Shown: piece after piece, positions 51,529 through 61,086 of the stretch
Layout: each line of letters opens with the position of its first letter
Numbering within the stretch: position 1 is the stretch's first letter
DNA from: an uncultured Oscillospiraceae bacterium
Lineage (GTDB): Bacteria > Bacillota > Clostridia > Oscillospirales > Oscillospiraceae
DNA: 61,086 nt
Assembly (NCBI GenBank): GCA_947627325.1
Contig: CANQVO010000012.1
Coordinates: forward strand, 1 to 61,086
Reading direction: 5' to 3'
Notes under the pieces: model-generated
The model's database searches: none
Seen by the model: only the letters and a program-made list of their open reading frames with translations
Told to the model about the DNA's origin: nothing
Program-made: the position numbers and the translations under genes

Positions 51529-54500
51529 TACCGTCTGCCCCCTTTCTGAGTGGTGTAAAAGGCCTCGATCTCCGCCTGTTCCCGGGTCATGCCCTTCTCC
51601 TCCGCCTGGGCAATGGCCCGGAGCATCTTGTCGTAATCGGTGGGCATGATCTTTTTGAACAGGGGCAGATAGTGGTCAAAGTCGTCCAGGATGGTCTGGC
51701 CCCAGGGGGAGCCGGTGGCCGCCACGTGGGCCTGGATCAGGCTCTTGAGCTCGGCCACGTCGTGCTTCTCGGTGACCAGCTCCATGACCACGATGCCCTT
51801 GTTGAGCCGGGAGTAGAAGTCCCTGTGCTCATCCAGCACGTAGGCCACGCCGCCGCTCATGCCCGCGGCGAAGTTCTTCCCCGTGGGGCCCAGGATCACC
51901 GCCCGGCCCCCGGTCATGTACTCACAGCCGTGGTCGCCCACGCCCTCCACCACCGCCGTGGCGCCGGAGTTGCGGACGCAGAACCGCTCCCCCGCCCGGC
52001 CGGCGATGTAGGCTGTGCCGGAGGTGGCCCCGTAGAGGGCCACGTTGCCCACGATGATGTTGTCCTTCCACACGAAGGGGGAGGCCTTGGGCGGGTGGAG
52101 GATCAACTTGCCCCCGGACAGGCCCTTGCCGAAGTAGTCGTTGGAGTCCCCCTCCAGGGTGAGGGTCAGGCCCTTGGGGATGAAGGCCCCGAAGGACTGG
52201 CCGCCGCCGCCGGTACAGTGGACGGTGAGGGTGTCGTCGGCCAGGCTGTCGCCGAATTTCCGGGTCAGGTCGCTGCCCAGGATGGTGCCCAGGGTGCGGT
52301 CTGTGGAGGTGACGGACAGGGAGACCTGGGCCTTGCCGCCGTCCTGGAGGGAGCTCTTCAGCTTCTTCTCCAGCACCTTCAGGTCCACCGTGTTCTCCAG
52401 GTGGAAGTCGTAGACGTCCTTGGGGTCGAAGTGGGCCTTGGGGTCCCCGGCGTAGGGGTTGTCCAGGATGGCGGACAGGTCCACCGTCTCCGCCCGCCGG
52501 TTCACCGCCGGGGTCCGCTTTTGCAGGAGGTCGGTGCGGCCCACCAGCTCGTCCACCGTGCGGATGCCCAGCTTGGCCATGTACTCCCGCAGTTCCTGGG
52601 CCACAAAGCGCATGAAGTTTGCCACGTACTCCGGCTTCCCGGCAAAGCGTTTGCGAAGCTCCGGGTTCTGGGTGGCCACACCCACGGGGCAGGTGTCCAG
52701 GTTGCACACCCGCATCATTACACAGCCCATGGTGACCAGCGGGGCGGTGGCGAAGCCGAACTCCTCCGCCCCCAGCATACAGGCGATGGCCACGTCCCGG
52801 CCAGACATGAGCTTGCCGTCCGTCTCCACCATCACCCGGCTGCGAAGGCCGTTGTCCATCAGGGTGCGGTGGGTCTCCGCCAATCCCAGCTCCCAGGGGA
52901 GGCCGGCGTTGTGGATGGAGCTCTGAGGGGCGGCGCCGGTGCCGCCGTCGTAGCCAGAGATGAGCACCACCTGGGCCCCCGCCTTGGCTACCCCCGCGGC
53001 GATGGTGCCCACCCCCGCCTCGCTCACCAGCTTGACGCTGATTCGGGCGTCCCGGTTGGCGTTCTTGAGGTCGAAGATCAGCTGGGCCAGGTCCTCGATG
53101 GAGTAGATGTCGTGGTGGGGCGGCGGGGAGATGAGGGACACGCCGGGGGTGGAGTGGCGGGTGCGGGCGATCCAGGGGTAGACCTTCCCGGCGGGGAGGT
53201 GGCCCCCCTCCCCGGGCTTGGCCCCCTGGGCCATTTTGATCTGGATCTCCCTGGCGGAGACCAGGTACTGGCTGGTGACGCCAAAGCGGCCGGAGGCCAC
53301 CTGCTTGATGGCCGAGCCCTTGTCCGTCCCCAGGCGCTCGGGGGTCTCGCCCCCCTCGCCGGAGTTGGACTTGCCCCCCAGGAGGTTCATGGCCTGGGCC
53401 AGGCACTCGTGGGCCTCCTGGGAGATGGAGCCGTAGCTCATGGCCCCGGTCTTGAAGCGGCGGACGATGGAGTCCACCCCCTCCACCTCCTCCAGGGGGA
53501 TGGGGGTCTCGGCGTAGCGCATCTCCAGAAGGCCCCGGAGGGTGTGGGGCTGGGTCTCGTCGTCCACCAGGGCGGTGTACTGCTTGAAGAGGTCATAGTC
53601 CCCCAGGCGGGTGGCCTGCTGGAGCAGGTGGATGGTCTGAGGGTTGTACATATGGTCCTCCGCCCCGGAGCGGGCCTTGTGCTCACCCATGGAGTCCAGG
53701 GAGGGCACGCCCCCCAGGCCCAGGGGGTCGAAGGCCTTGGAGTGGTTGCGGTCCACCAGGTCCTGGATCTCCTTGAGCCCGATGCCCCCCACCCGGGAGA
53801 CGGTGTTGGTGAAGTACTGGTCCACCACGTCCTTGTTGATGCCAATGGCCTCAAAGATCTGGGCGGACTGGTAGGACTGGATGGTGGAGATGCCCATCTT
53901 GGAGGCGATCTTCACGATGCCGTGGAGGATGGCGGAGTTGTAGTCGTCCACCGCGGCGTGGAAATCCTTGTCCAACAGCCCCTCGTCGATGAGCCCGCCG
54001 ATGGTCTCCTGGGCCAGGTAGGGGTTGATGGCCCGGGCGCCGTAGCCCAGCAGGGTGGCGAAGTGGTGCACGTCCCGGGGCTCGGCGGACTCCAGCACGA
54101 TGGACACCGCCGTGCGCTTCTTGGTGCGGACCAGGTACTGCTCGATGGCGGAGACGGCCAGCAGGGACGGGATGGCCACGTGGTTTTCGTCCACCCCCCG
54201 GTCGGAGAGGATGATGATGTTGGCCCCCGCCCGGTAGGCCCGGTCCACCGCCACGTAGAGGTGGTCCAGGGCCCGCTTCAGGTCGGTGTTTTTGTAGTAG
54301 AGGATGGAGACGGTCTCCACGTGGAAGCCGGGGCGGTCCATGGCCTTGATCTTCATCAGATCCGTGGAGGTGAGGATGGGGTTGTGGACCTGGAGCACCC
54401 GGCAGTTGGCCGCCTGCTCCTGGAGGAGGTTGCCGTCGTCGCCGATGTAGACGGTGGTGTCGGTGACCACCTCTTCCCGCAGGGCGTCGATGGGCGGGTT

Positions 54501-56075
54501 GGTGACCTGGGCGAAGAGCTGTTTGAAGTAGTTGAACAGGGGCTGGTCCTGGTGGTCCAGCACCGCCAGAGGCACGTCGGTGCCCATGGCGGCGGTGGGC
54601 TCGGAGCCGGTGCGGGCCATGGGGAGGATGGCGTTTTTCACGTCCTCGTAGGTGTAGCCAAATGCCTTTTGCAGGCGCACCCGCTCCTGGGGGGAGACGG
54701 TCTCCACCTTGTGGTTGGGGATGGGCAGGTCCTTCAGGTGGACCAGGTTCCCGTCCAGCCACTCCCCGTAGGGCTGGGCGGCGGCGTAAGTCTCCTTCAG
54801 CTCGTCGTCGGGCACCACCCGGCCCGCCACCGTGTCTACCAGCAGCATCTTCCCCGGCTCCAGCCGGGACTTGACCACGATATCCTCCGGGGGGATGTCC
54901 AGCACCCCCACCTCGGAGGAGAGGATCAGGCGGTCGTCGGAGGTGATGTAGTACCGGGCGGGGCGCAGGCCGTTGCGGTCCAGGGCCGCGCCCACCCGGT
55001 CCCCGTCGGAGAACAGCAGGGCGGCGGGGCCGTCCCAGGGCTCCATGAGGATGGCGTAGTAGCGGTAGAGGTCCCGCTTGCTCTGGCTCATGGTCCTATC
55101 CCCCCGCCAGGGCTCGGGGACGGCCACCATGACGGCCAGGGGCAGGTCCATCCCCGCCATCATCAGAAACTCCAGGGTGTTGTCCAGCATGGCCGAGTCC
55201 GACCCCTCCACGTTCACCACCGGCAGGATCTTGTCCATGTGGGCGTCCAGCAGGGGGGCGGACATGGTCTCCTCCCGGGCCAGCATTCGGTCGATGTTGC
55301 CACGGATGGTGTTGATCTCGCCGTTGTGCAGCAACAGGCGGTTGGGGTGGGCCCGCTCCCAGGAGGGGTTGGTGTTGGTGGAGAAGCGGGAGTGGACCAT
55401 GGCGATGGCGCTCTCGTAGTCCTCCTGCTGGAGGTCCAGGTAGAAAAGCCGGAGCTGCTGGACCAGGAACATCCCCTTGTAGACCACCGTGCGGCTGGAC
55501 AGGGAGACCACGTAGGTGTCCGAGCTGGACTGCTCGAACTCCCGCCGGGCGATGTACAGCCGGCGGTCAAAGTCCAGCCCCCGGGCCACGCCCTCGGGCC
55601 GCTTCACAAAGCCCTGCTGGATGCAGGGCATTTTGGCAAGCGCCTTCTCCCCCAGGGTGTCCGGGCAGACGGGCACCTCCCGCCAGCCCAGGAACTCCAT
55701 CCCCTCCTTGGCCACGATGATCTCGAACATCTTCTTGGCCTGGGAGAGCTTTAAGGGGTCGGTGGGGAAGAAGAACATCCCCACGCCGTAGTCCCGCTCC
55801 TCCCCCAGCTGGATGCCGATCTGGGCGCAGGCCCGGGAGAAAAACCGATGGGAGATCTGCAGGAGGATGCCCACGCCGTCCCCCGTCTTGCCCTGGGCGT
55901 CCTTGCCCGCCCGGTGCTCCAGCTTCTCCACGATCTTCAGCGCGTCGTCCACGGTGCGGTGGGTCTTTTTTCCCTTGATATCCACCACCGCGCCGATGCC
56001 GCAGGCGTCGTGTTCAAACGACTGCCGGTAAAGGCCGTTGGGGGCAAAGCCCTCTTGTCGTGCCTGGTCTTTCAT
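51528..56075 (-). CDS. gltB: Glutamate synthase large subunit
   Basis: Glutamine amidotransferase/synthase that makes two glutamates from glutamine and 2-oxoglutarate. It is 1515 aa, normal for the bacterial alpha subunit. Order: propeptide, then C25 in HDACGIGAVVD as the N-terminal nucleophile; class II GATase (to about 430); central domain; FMN-binding synthase domain (about 800-1190) with SNSGEGGETPERLG, KPGEGGHLPAGKV, ISGYDGGTGAAP and the 3Fe-4S cysteines CVMMRVCNLDTCPVG; C-terminal GXGXG beta-helix (about 1250-1450). The ATG at 56075 has GCGAGGAGACAGC. It is divergent from pyrG, with a shared palindromic region between. Confidence 0.97.
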
Positions 56076-56127
56076 GCTGTCTCCTCGCTTCCTTTTCCCC
56101 CCCGGCGCGGCGCCTGCAAGGGGTTTA

Positions 56128-56196
56128 TGCAAGTTGCTAAAATTATACCTTCAATTTTCGCCTTTTTCAAGGGTTTAACTCTTGCAACTTTGCAAG
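56128..56196. promoter_or_regulatory. Paired TTGCAA-type palindromes between gltB and pyrG
   Basis: CTTGCAA-CT-TTGCAAG at 56181-56196 is a perfect 7-2-7 palindrome covering the pyrG -35. GCAAGTTGC at 56129-56137 repeats the core at the gltB start. Two related sites at two divergent promoters suggest one common regulator, not encoded nearby. Confidence 0.6.
56142..56170 (-). promoter_or_regulatory. gltB promoter
   Basis: Minus strand TTGAAA (56170-56165), 17 bp, TATAAT (56147-56142). A TGCAAGTTGC element (56128-56137) overlaps the likely start of transcription. Confidence 0.8.
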
Positions 56197-56210
56197 TTCT
56201 TTGCTACAAT
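56182..56210 (+). promoter_or_regulatory. pyrG promoter
   Basis: TTGCAA (56182-56187), 17 bp, TACAAT (56205-56210); leader about 40 nt. Confidence 0.78.
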
Positions 56211-56255
56211 CTTTCATGTACTTTGACGAAATACAGAGGATGGGGGTTCTAAGAT

Positions 56256-57854
56256 ATGGCAGTGAAGTACATCTTTGTCACCGGCGGCGTGGTCTCCGGC
56301 CTGGGCAAGGGGATCACGGCGGCCTCGTTGGGGCGGCTTTTGAAACAGCGGGGCCTCAAGGTGAAGGTCCAGAAGCTGGATCCCTACCTGAACGTGGACC
56401 CGGGGACCATGAGCCCCTACCAGCACGGGGAGGTCTTCGTCACCGACGACGGGGCGGAGACGGACCTGGACCTGGGCCACTACGAGCGGTTCATCGACGA
56501 GAACCTGACCGTCCACTCCTCCGTCTCCTCCGGCAAGGTCTACTGGAACGTCCTCAACCGGGAGCGGGCGGGGGACTATCTGGGGGGCACGGTGCAGATC
56601 ATCCCCCACATCACCAACGAGATCAAGCGCAACATCTACACCCTGGACACCCCGGACGCGGACGTGGCCATCGTGGAGATCGGCGGCACGGTGGGCGATA
56701 TCGAGTCCCAGCCCTTCCTGGAGGCCATCCGCCAGGTGGCCTCGGAGCGGGGGCGGCAGAACGTGATGTTCATCCACGTCTCCCTCATCGTCTCCATTCC
56801 CGGCAGCGGGGAGCTCAAATCCAAGCCCACCCAGCACTCGGCCAAGGAACTGCTCTCCCTGGGCATTCAGCCGGACGTGATCATGTGCCGCAGTGACGCC
56901 CCGGTGAGCCAGGAGATCCGGGACAAGATCGCCCTCTTCTGCAACATCCCCGTGGACCACGCCATCCCCAACCTCACCGCCGGCAACCTCTACGAGGTGC
57001 CCCTGATGCTGGAGCGGGAGGGGCTGGGGGACGTGGTGGTGCGGCGGCTGGGCCTCATCTGCCACGCCCCCGACCTCACCGAGTGGGCCACCATGGTCCA
57101 CCGGGCCAAGATGGCCACCGACACGGTGAAGATCGCCCTGGTGGGCAAGTATGTGGCCCTGCATGACGCCTACCTCTCGGTGGTGGAGGCCCTCCACCAC
57201 GGGGGGATCGAGAACGACGTGAAGGTGGACATCCAGTGGGTGGACTCGGAGCGGGTCACCCCGGAGAACGTGGCGGAGACCTTGCGGGACTGCGCCGGGG
57301 TGCTGGTCCCCGGCGGCTTTGGCGACCGGGGGATCGAGGGGAAGATCACCGCCATCCGCTACGCGAGGGAACACAAGGTCCCCTTCCTGGGCATCTGCCT
57401 GGGGATGCAGATGGCGGTGGTGGAGTTCGCCCGGCACGTCTGCGGCATGGCCGACGCCCACTCCAGCGAGCTGGACCGGAACACCACCCACCCGGTGATC
57501 GACCTGATGCCCGACCAGGTGGGGGTCACCGCCAAGGGGGGCACCATGCGCCTGGGGGCCTACCCCTGCCACGTGGCGGGAGAGGACACCTTCACCTACC
57601 GGGCCTACGGCGCCCTGGAACTCTCCGAGCGCCACCGCCACCGCTACGAGTTCAACAACGACTACCGGGACGCCCTCACCGCCAAGGGCCTGAAGCTGGC
57701 GGGGCTCTCCCCCGACGGGCACCTGGTGGAAATCGTGGAACTGCCCGACCACCCCTGGTTCGTGGGGGTGCAGTTCCACCCGGAGTTAAAATCCCGGCCC
57801 AACAAGGCCCACCCCCTGTTCCGGGAGTTCATCCGGGCGGCGAAGGAGGCGTAA
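56256..57854 (+). CDS. pyrG: CTP synthase
   Basis: Converts UTP to CTP with glutamine and ATP. It is 532 aa, standard. The N-terminal synthetase domain (about 1-265) begins [23 protein letters not shown] with the ATP P-loop and has [23 protein letters not shown]. The class I glutaminase domain follows (about 290-530) with the nucleophile in GICLGMQ and the VQFHPE His/Glu pair. The ATG at 56256 lies after AGAGGATGGGGG. It is a single gene with a downstream terminator, divergent from gltBD. Confidence 0.97.
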   Translation: MAVKYIFVTGGVVSGLGKGITAASLGRLLKQRGLKVKVQKLDPYLNVDPGTMSPYQHGEVFVTDDGAETDLDLGHYERFIDENLTVHSSVSSGKVYWNVLNRERAGDYLGGTVQIIPHITNEIKRNIYTLDTPDADVAIVEIGGTVGDIESQPFLEAIRQVASERGRQNVMFIHVSLIVSIPGSGELKSKPTQHSAKELLSLGIQPDVIMCRSDAPVSQEIRDKIALFCNIPVDHAIPNLTAGNLYEVPLMLEREGLGDVVVRRLGLICHAPDLTEWATMVHRAKMATDTVKIALVGKYVALHDAYLSVVEALHHGGIENDVKVDIQWVDSERVTPENVAETLRDCAGVLVPGGFGDRGIEGKITAIRYAREHKVPFLGICLGMQMAVVEFARHVCGMADAHSSELDRNTTHPVIDLMPDQVGVTAKGGTMRLGAYPCHVAGEDTFTYRAYGALELSERHRHRYEFNNDYRDALTAKGLKLAGLSPDGHLVEIVELPDHPWFVGVQFHPELKSRPNKAHPLFREFIRAAKEA

Positions 57855-57867
57855 AAAAGGCCGGTTG

Positions 57868-57906
57868 CGCGGGAGGTCTGCCAAAAGCAGACCTCCCGCT
57901 TTTTTA
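57868..57906. terminator. Terminator between pyrG and asnB
   Basis: GCGGGAGGTCTGC, loop CAAAA, GCAGACCTCCCGC and T6. Confidence 0.92.
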
Positions 57907-57919
57907 CGTCCGGCGGGGC

Positions 57920-59503
57920 TTATTCCCCGCTGGCGCCGTAGTTGGACAGCACACGGGCGGAGGGGTCGTCCACGTCACAGCCCTCCCAGGCCCGGTTGGG
58001 CATCCAGAAGTCCACCACCATCTCCGCCTGGCCGGGGTAGTACTTCTCAAAAATCTCCCGGTAGAGCAGGCTCTCCTTGGTGAAGGGCTGGGCGAAGGTG
58101 TACCGGGCCCGCTTGGCCTCGAACTCCTCGTCGGTGTAGAGCCCCTGGGCGTACTCCTTCAGATCGTCCACCATGGAGTGGCCCACCGCGTCGGAGAAGG
58201 CCGCCTTCTGCCGCCACAGGATGGACTCGGGGAGGATGCCGTCTCGCTCGAAGGCGTGGCGGAGGAGGTACTTGCCCATGTGGTAGGTGTTCAGCTTCAT
58301 GGCCGGGTCGATGGACATGACGTACTGGACAAAGGCCAGATCCCCGAAGGGCACCCGGGCCTCCAGGGAGTTGACCGAGATACAGCGGTCAGCCCGGAGC
58401 ACGTCGTACATATGGAGCTCCCGGATCCGCTTCTGGGCCTCCTCCTGGAATGCCTGGGCGCTGGGGGCGAAGTCGGTGTACTTGTAGCCAAAGAGCTCGT
58501 CGGAGATCTCCCCGGTGAGCAGGACACGGATGTCCGTCCGCTCATGGATGGCCTTGCACACCAGGTACATCCCCATGCTGGCCCGGATGGTGGTGATATC
58601 ATAGGTGCCCAGGGCGCGGATCACCGTCTCCAGGGAGTCCAGCACCTGCTGGCGGGTCATAAAGACCTCGGTGTGGTCCGCGCCGATGAAGTCGGCCACC
58701 TGGCGGGCGTATTTCAGGTCGATGGCGTCCTTGTCCATGCCGATGGCGAAGGTGCGGATCTTCTTGCCCAGCAGTTTGGCCGCCACGGCGCAGACCAGGC
58801 TGGAGTCCAGCCCGCCGGAGAGGAGAAAGCCCAGGGGCGCGTCCGCGTCCAGGCGCTTGTCGATGCCGGCGATGAGGAGCTCCCGGATCCTGGCGCACAC
58901 CGCGTCCACGTCGCCCCGGACGTAGTCCCCCTCCACCGCGGCGATGTCCCGGTAGCGGGTGAACTTGCCGTCGGCCCAGTAGCACCCCGGGGGGAAGGGC
59001 ATGACCTTATCGCAGAATTTCACCAGGTTCTTGGCCTCGCTGGCGAAGACGATGGAGCCGTCGGGGAGGTAGCCGTAGTACAGGGGGCGGATGCCGATGG
59101 GGTCCCGGGCGGCCACCAGCCCGCCCCGCTTGGCGTCGTAGATCACCATGGCGAACTCCGCGTCCAGCTTGGCGAACATCTCCAGGCCCAGCTCGTGGTA
59201 GAGGGGCAGGATGATCTCGCAGTCGGAGTCGCTGTGGAAGGTGTACTTCTCCGCCAACTTCTCCTTCCAGGGCCGGAAGCCGTAGAGCTCCCCGTTGCAG
59301 ACCACCATATCCCCGTCCAGCTGGAAGGGCTGCATCCCCTCGGGGTGGAGGCCCATGATAGCCAGCCGGTGGAAGCCCAGCCACCCCTCCCCCGCCTCCA
59401 CGAAGCGGGACATATCCGGGCCCCGGGAGGTCGTCTCGTCAAAGCCCTCCCGGGCCAGCGCCTCGGGGATGGAGCGTTTGGAAAAACCAATGATCGCGCA
59501 CAT
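57920..59503 (-). CDS. asnB: Asparagine synthase (glutamine-hydrolysing), AsnB
   Basis: Makes asparagine from aspartate, glutamine and ATP. It is 527 aa from the ATG at 59503, giving MCAIIGF with C2 as nucleophile once Met is removed. Class II glutaminase domain (about 2-200; NGELYGFR, SDSDCEIILPLY) and synthetase domain (about 210-500) with the pyrophosphatase loop LLSGGLDSSLVCA, GEISDELFGY and the SLEARVPFGD stretch. GAGGTGAGAAAA precedes the start; the frame is open further upstream but would exclude the nucleophile. A strong terminator hairpin sits just upstream, separating it from the amt-PII gene. Confidence 0.96.
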   Translation of the reverse strand: MCAIIGFSKRSIPEALAREGFDETTSRGPDMSRFVEAGEGWLGFHRLAIMGLHPEGMQPFQLDGDMVVCNGELYGFRPWKEKLAEKYTFHSDSDCEIILPLYHELGLEMFAKLDAEFAMVIYDAKRGGLVAARDPIGIRPLYYGYLPDGSIVFASEAKNLVKFCDKVMPFPPGCYWADGKFTRYRDIAAVEGDYVRGDVDAVCARIRELLIAGIDKRLDADAPLGFLLSGGLDSSLVCAVAAKLLGKKIRTFAIGMDKDAIDLKYARQVADFIGADHTEVFMTRQQVLDSLETVIRALGTYDITTIRASMGMYLVCKAIHERTDIRVLLTGEISDELFGYKYTDFAPSAQAFQEEAQKRIRELHMYDVLRADRCISVNSLEARVPFGDLAFVQYVMSIDPAMKLNTYHMGKYLLRHAFERDGILPESILWRQKAAFSDAVGHSMVDDLKEYAQGLYTDEEFEAKRARYTFAQPFTKESLLYREIFEKYYPGQAEMVVDFWMPNRAWEGCDVDDPSARVLSNYGASGE

Positions 59504-59521
59504 TTTTCTCACCTCAAATTT

Positions 59522-59562
59522 GAAAAAGCCGGCAGCCACGGGGTCCCCAATGGCTGCCGGCT
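59522..59562 (-). terminator. Terminator/attenuator between the amt-PII gene and asnB
   Basis: Minus strand AGCCGGCAGCCA, 12-nt loop with internal GGGG/CCCC pairing, TGGCTGCCGGCT and TTTTT, followed 19 nt later by the asnB start. It can end amt-PII transcripts or regulate read-through into asnB; no separate asnB promoter is visible between hairpin and ATG. Confidence 0.82.
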
Positions 59563-59598
59563 AGGGCATTACCCGCCTTTGGGCTGTGTTTTACTCAA

Positions 59599-61086
59599 TT
59601 ACTCCACGTCCTGGAGGGCGTCGTACCCCTCCTCGCCGGTGCGGACCTTCACCACGTTCTCCACGTCGTAGACAAAGATCTTGCCGTCGCCGATGTGGCC
59701 GGTGTAGAGGGCCCGCTTGGCCGCCTCGATGACCGAGCGGACGGGGATCTTGCTCACCACCACGTCCAGCTGCACCTTGGGCAGCAGGGTGGCCTCCAGC
59801 TTGACGCCGCGGTAGTACTCGGGGGCGCCCTTCTGCGCGCCGCAGCCCAGCACGTGGCTGACGGTCATGCCGGTGACCCCCAGGTCGGTGAGGGCCCGGG
59901 TCAGCCGCTCCAGGCGGCTCTCCTTGCACACGATCTCCACCTTGGTGAACTTGGGGGCGTTGGGGTCCCTGGGCTGTTCGGCGAAGGTGGGCTCCGCCTT
60001 CACCGGCACCGCCTCGGCCATGGGCACGTCCCCCTCCACCGCGAGGGCCTCGGAGTAGTCCACCGCCTCGGGCACAAAGGCGAATCCCTCATAGGCGGAG
60101 GGCAGGCCGTGCTCGGACCGGTCCAGGCCCTCCATCTCCTCCTGGGGCTCCACCCGCAGGCCCACCGTCTTCTTGATGACCCAGAAGGCGATGGTGATGG
60201 TCACCGCCGTCCACGCCGCCGTGGACAGCATCCCCACAAGCTGGATGCCAAGCTGGTGGAAGCCGCCGCCGTAGAACAGGCCGGCTCCGGCGATTTGGTT
60301 GGCCCCGCCCAGGACCCCCCGGGCAAAGGCCGGGGCGGCGGGGGTGGCCACCAGGCCCACGGCCAGGGTGCCCCACATACCGTTCATCATGTGCACCGCC
60401 ACGGCGCCCACGGGGTCGTCGACGTGGAGGACGTGGTCCATGAGCCACACGCCGAACACCACCAGCACGCCGGACACCGCGCCCACAAAGGCGGCGCCGG
60501 CCGCGTCACACACGTCGCAGGGGGCGGTGACCGCCACCAGGCCGGCCAGGGAGGCGTTGAGGCACATGGACACATCCGGCTTTCCGTACTTGAGCCAGGT
60601 GAAGATCATGCACACCACCGTGGCCACCGAGGGGGCGATGGTGGTGGTGACGAAGATGGAGCCCATCTCCTCCACCGTCACCGCCGCCGCGCCGTTGAAG
60701 CCGTACCAGCCCAGCCAGAGGATGAACACGCCCAAACAGCCAAGGGGAAGGCTGTGGCCGGGGAAGGCGTTGACCTTGGTGACCTTGCCCTGCTTATCCC
60801 GGACGAACTTGCCGATACGGGGGCCCAGCATCCAGGCCCCGATGAAGGCCGAGATACCGCCCACCATGTGGATGCAGTTGGACCCGGCGAAGTCGTGGAA
60901 GCCCATCTGCGCCAGCCAGCCGCCGCCCCAGGTCCAGTGGGCCTCGATGGGGTAGATCACAGCGGAGATGACGCCGGAGTAGATGCAGTAGGACAGGAAC
61001 TTGGTCCGCTCGGCCATGGCGCCGGAGACGATGGTGGCGGTGGTGGCGCAGAAGACCAGGTTGAACACGAAGTTGGACCAGTCAAA
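59599..61086 (-). CDS. Ammonium transporter fused to a PII (GlnB-type) domain; N-terminus outside window
   Basis: At least 496 aa; the frame is open to the window edge on the minus strand, so the start is missing. Residues up to about 310 of the visible part are Amt membrane segments with EAHWTWGGGWLAQMGFHDFAGSN (conserved twin-His region helix), GFNGAAA and AVHMMNGMWGTLAVGL. A charged linker of about 80 residues follows, then a complete PII domain (last ~115 residues): FTKVEIVCKESRLERLTRAL, T-loop AQKGAPEYYRG with the Tyr of YRG, LPKVQLDVVV, B-loop TGHIGDGKIFVYDV. Amt-PII fusions occur in some bacteria. The PII part should gate ammonium entry by ATP/ADP and 2-oxoglutarate. It is upstream of asnB. 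Confidence 0.94.
   Translation of the reverse strand, partial: FDWSNFVFNLVFCATTATIVSGAMAERTKFLSYCIYSGVISAVIYPIEAHWTWGGGWLAQMGFHDFAGSNCIHMVGGISAFIGAWMLGPRIGKFVRDKQGKVTKVNAFPGHSLPLGCLGVFILWLGWYGFNGAAAVTVEEMGSIFVTTTIAPSVATVVCMIFTWLKYGKPDVSMCLNASLAGLVAVTAPCDVCDAAGAAFVGAVSGVLVVFGVWLMDHVLHVDDPVGAVAVHMMNGMWGTLAVGLVATPAAPAFARGVLGGANQIAGAGLFYGGGFHQLGIQLVGMLSTAAWTAVTITIAFWVIKKTVGLRVEPQEEMEGLDRSEHGLPSAYEGFAFVPEAVDYSEALAVEGDVPMAEAVPVKAEPTFAEQPRDPNAPKFTKVEIVCKESRLERLTRALTDLGVTGMTVSHVLGCGAQKGAPEYYRGVKLEATLLPKVQLDVVVSKIPVRSVIEAAKRALYTGHIGDGKIFVYDVENVVKVRTGEEGYDALQDVE

Noticed and set aside
51672-55754. 1360-aa plus-strand open frame opposite gltB
   Set aside because: Antisense shadow of glutamate synthase with low-complexity translation and no ribosome site.

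Overview
The window looks like a chromosomal segment of a GC-rich, endospore-forming Clostridia, most likely Oscillospiraceae of the Flavonifractor/Lawsonibacter/Intestinimonas type. The reasons are GC-rich coding DNA with strong GGAGG ribosome sites, Firmicutes sporulation genes (SpoIVFB, YqfC, YqfD, YlbJ), the yqfC-yqfD-phoH-ybeY-era-recO neighbourhood, NrdR, a Bacillus-type PurF and a Na+-pumping decarboxylase. The taxonomic placement is inference; no 16S gene is present.

Layout: 1-2.2 kb holds the 3' end of rpoD, radC, a degenerate ~40-bp repeat tract and a Crp/Fnr regulator. From 2.3 to 5.1 kb is leuCDB. Next come tag and a seven-gene arginine operon on the minus strand (argGHCJBDF, 5.9-13.8 kb), with ARG-box-like sites upstream of argG, followed by nrdR and a 43-aa hydrophilic protein. 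birA and bioY are divergent (14.8-16.5 kb) around two BirA boxes. A PepSY protein precedes an AT-rich patch with an acyltransferase and a serine recombinase (17.5-19.5 kb). An oadA-oadG-biotin carrier-oadB-pckA operon (19.6-24.8 kb) should interconvert oxaloacetate, pyruvate and PEP, coupled to Na+ transport. tRNA-Gln, a eukaryotic-type hexokinase with a GNAT gene, SpoIVFA-like/SpoIVFB, a class II aldolase, asnA and tRNA-Leu follow (25-30.5 kb). From 30.5 to 40.7 kb are a membrane-anchored clostripain, the recO/era/ybeY/phoH/yqfD/yqfC cluster and ylbJ. Two small unknown proteins and a 1914-aa S-layer-anchored pectate-lyase-like protein occupy 40.7-47.4 kb. The last part (47.4-61.1 kb) is degV and then a glutamine/ammonium group: purF, gltBD, pyrG, asnB and an ammonium transporter fused to PII, cut by the window end.

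Genes work together as biosynthetic modules (Leu, Arg, biotin uptake, Asn, Gln-dependent amidotransfer) with several readable regulatory regions: the birA/bioY operator, ARG boxes, a palindrome in the crp promoter, a purF leader terminator and a palindrome pair between gltB and pyrG. I found no CRISPR array, prophage or complete insertion sequence. No single region can be called a proven new system; the best candidates are the post-radC repeats, the purF leader, the gltB/pyrG palindromes and the CX3CX2CX2C small-protein operon. There is no gene-free stretch longer than 300 bases.
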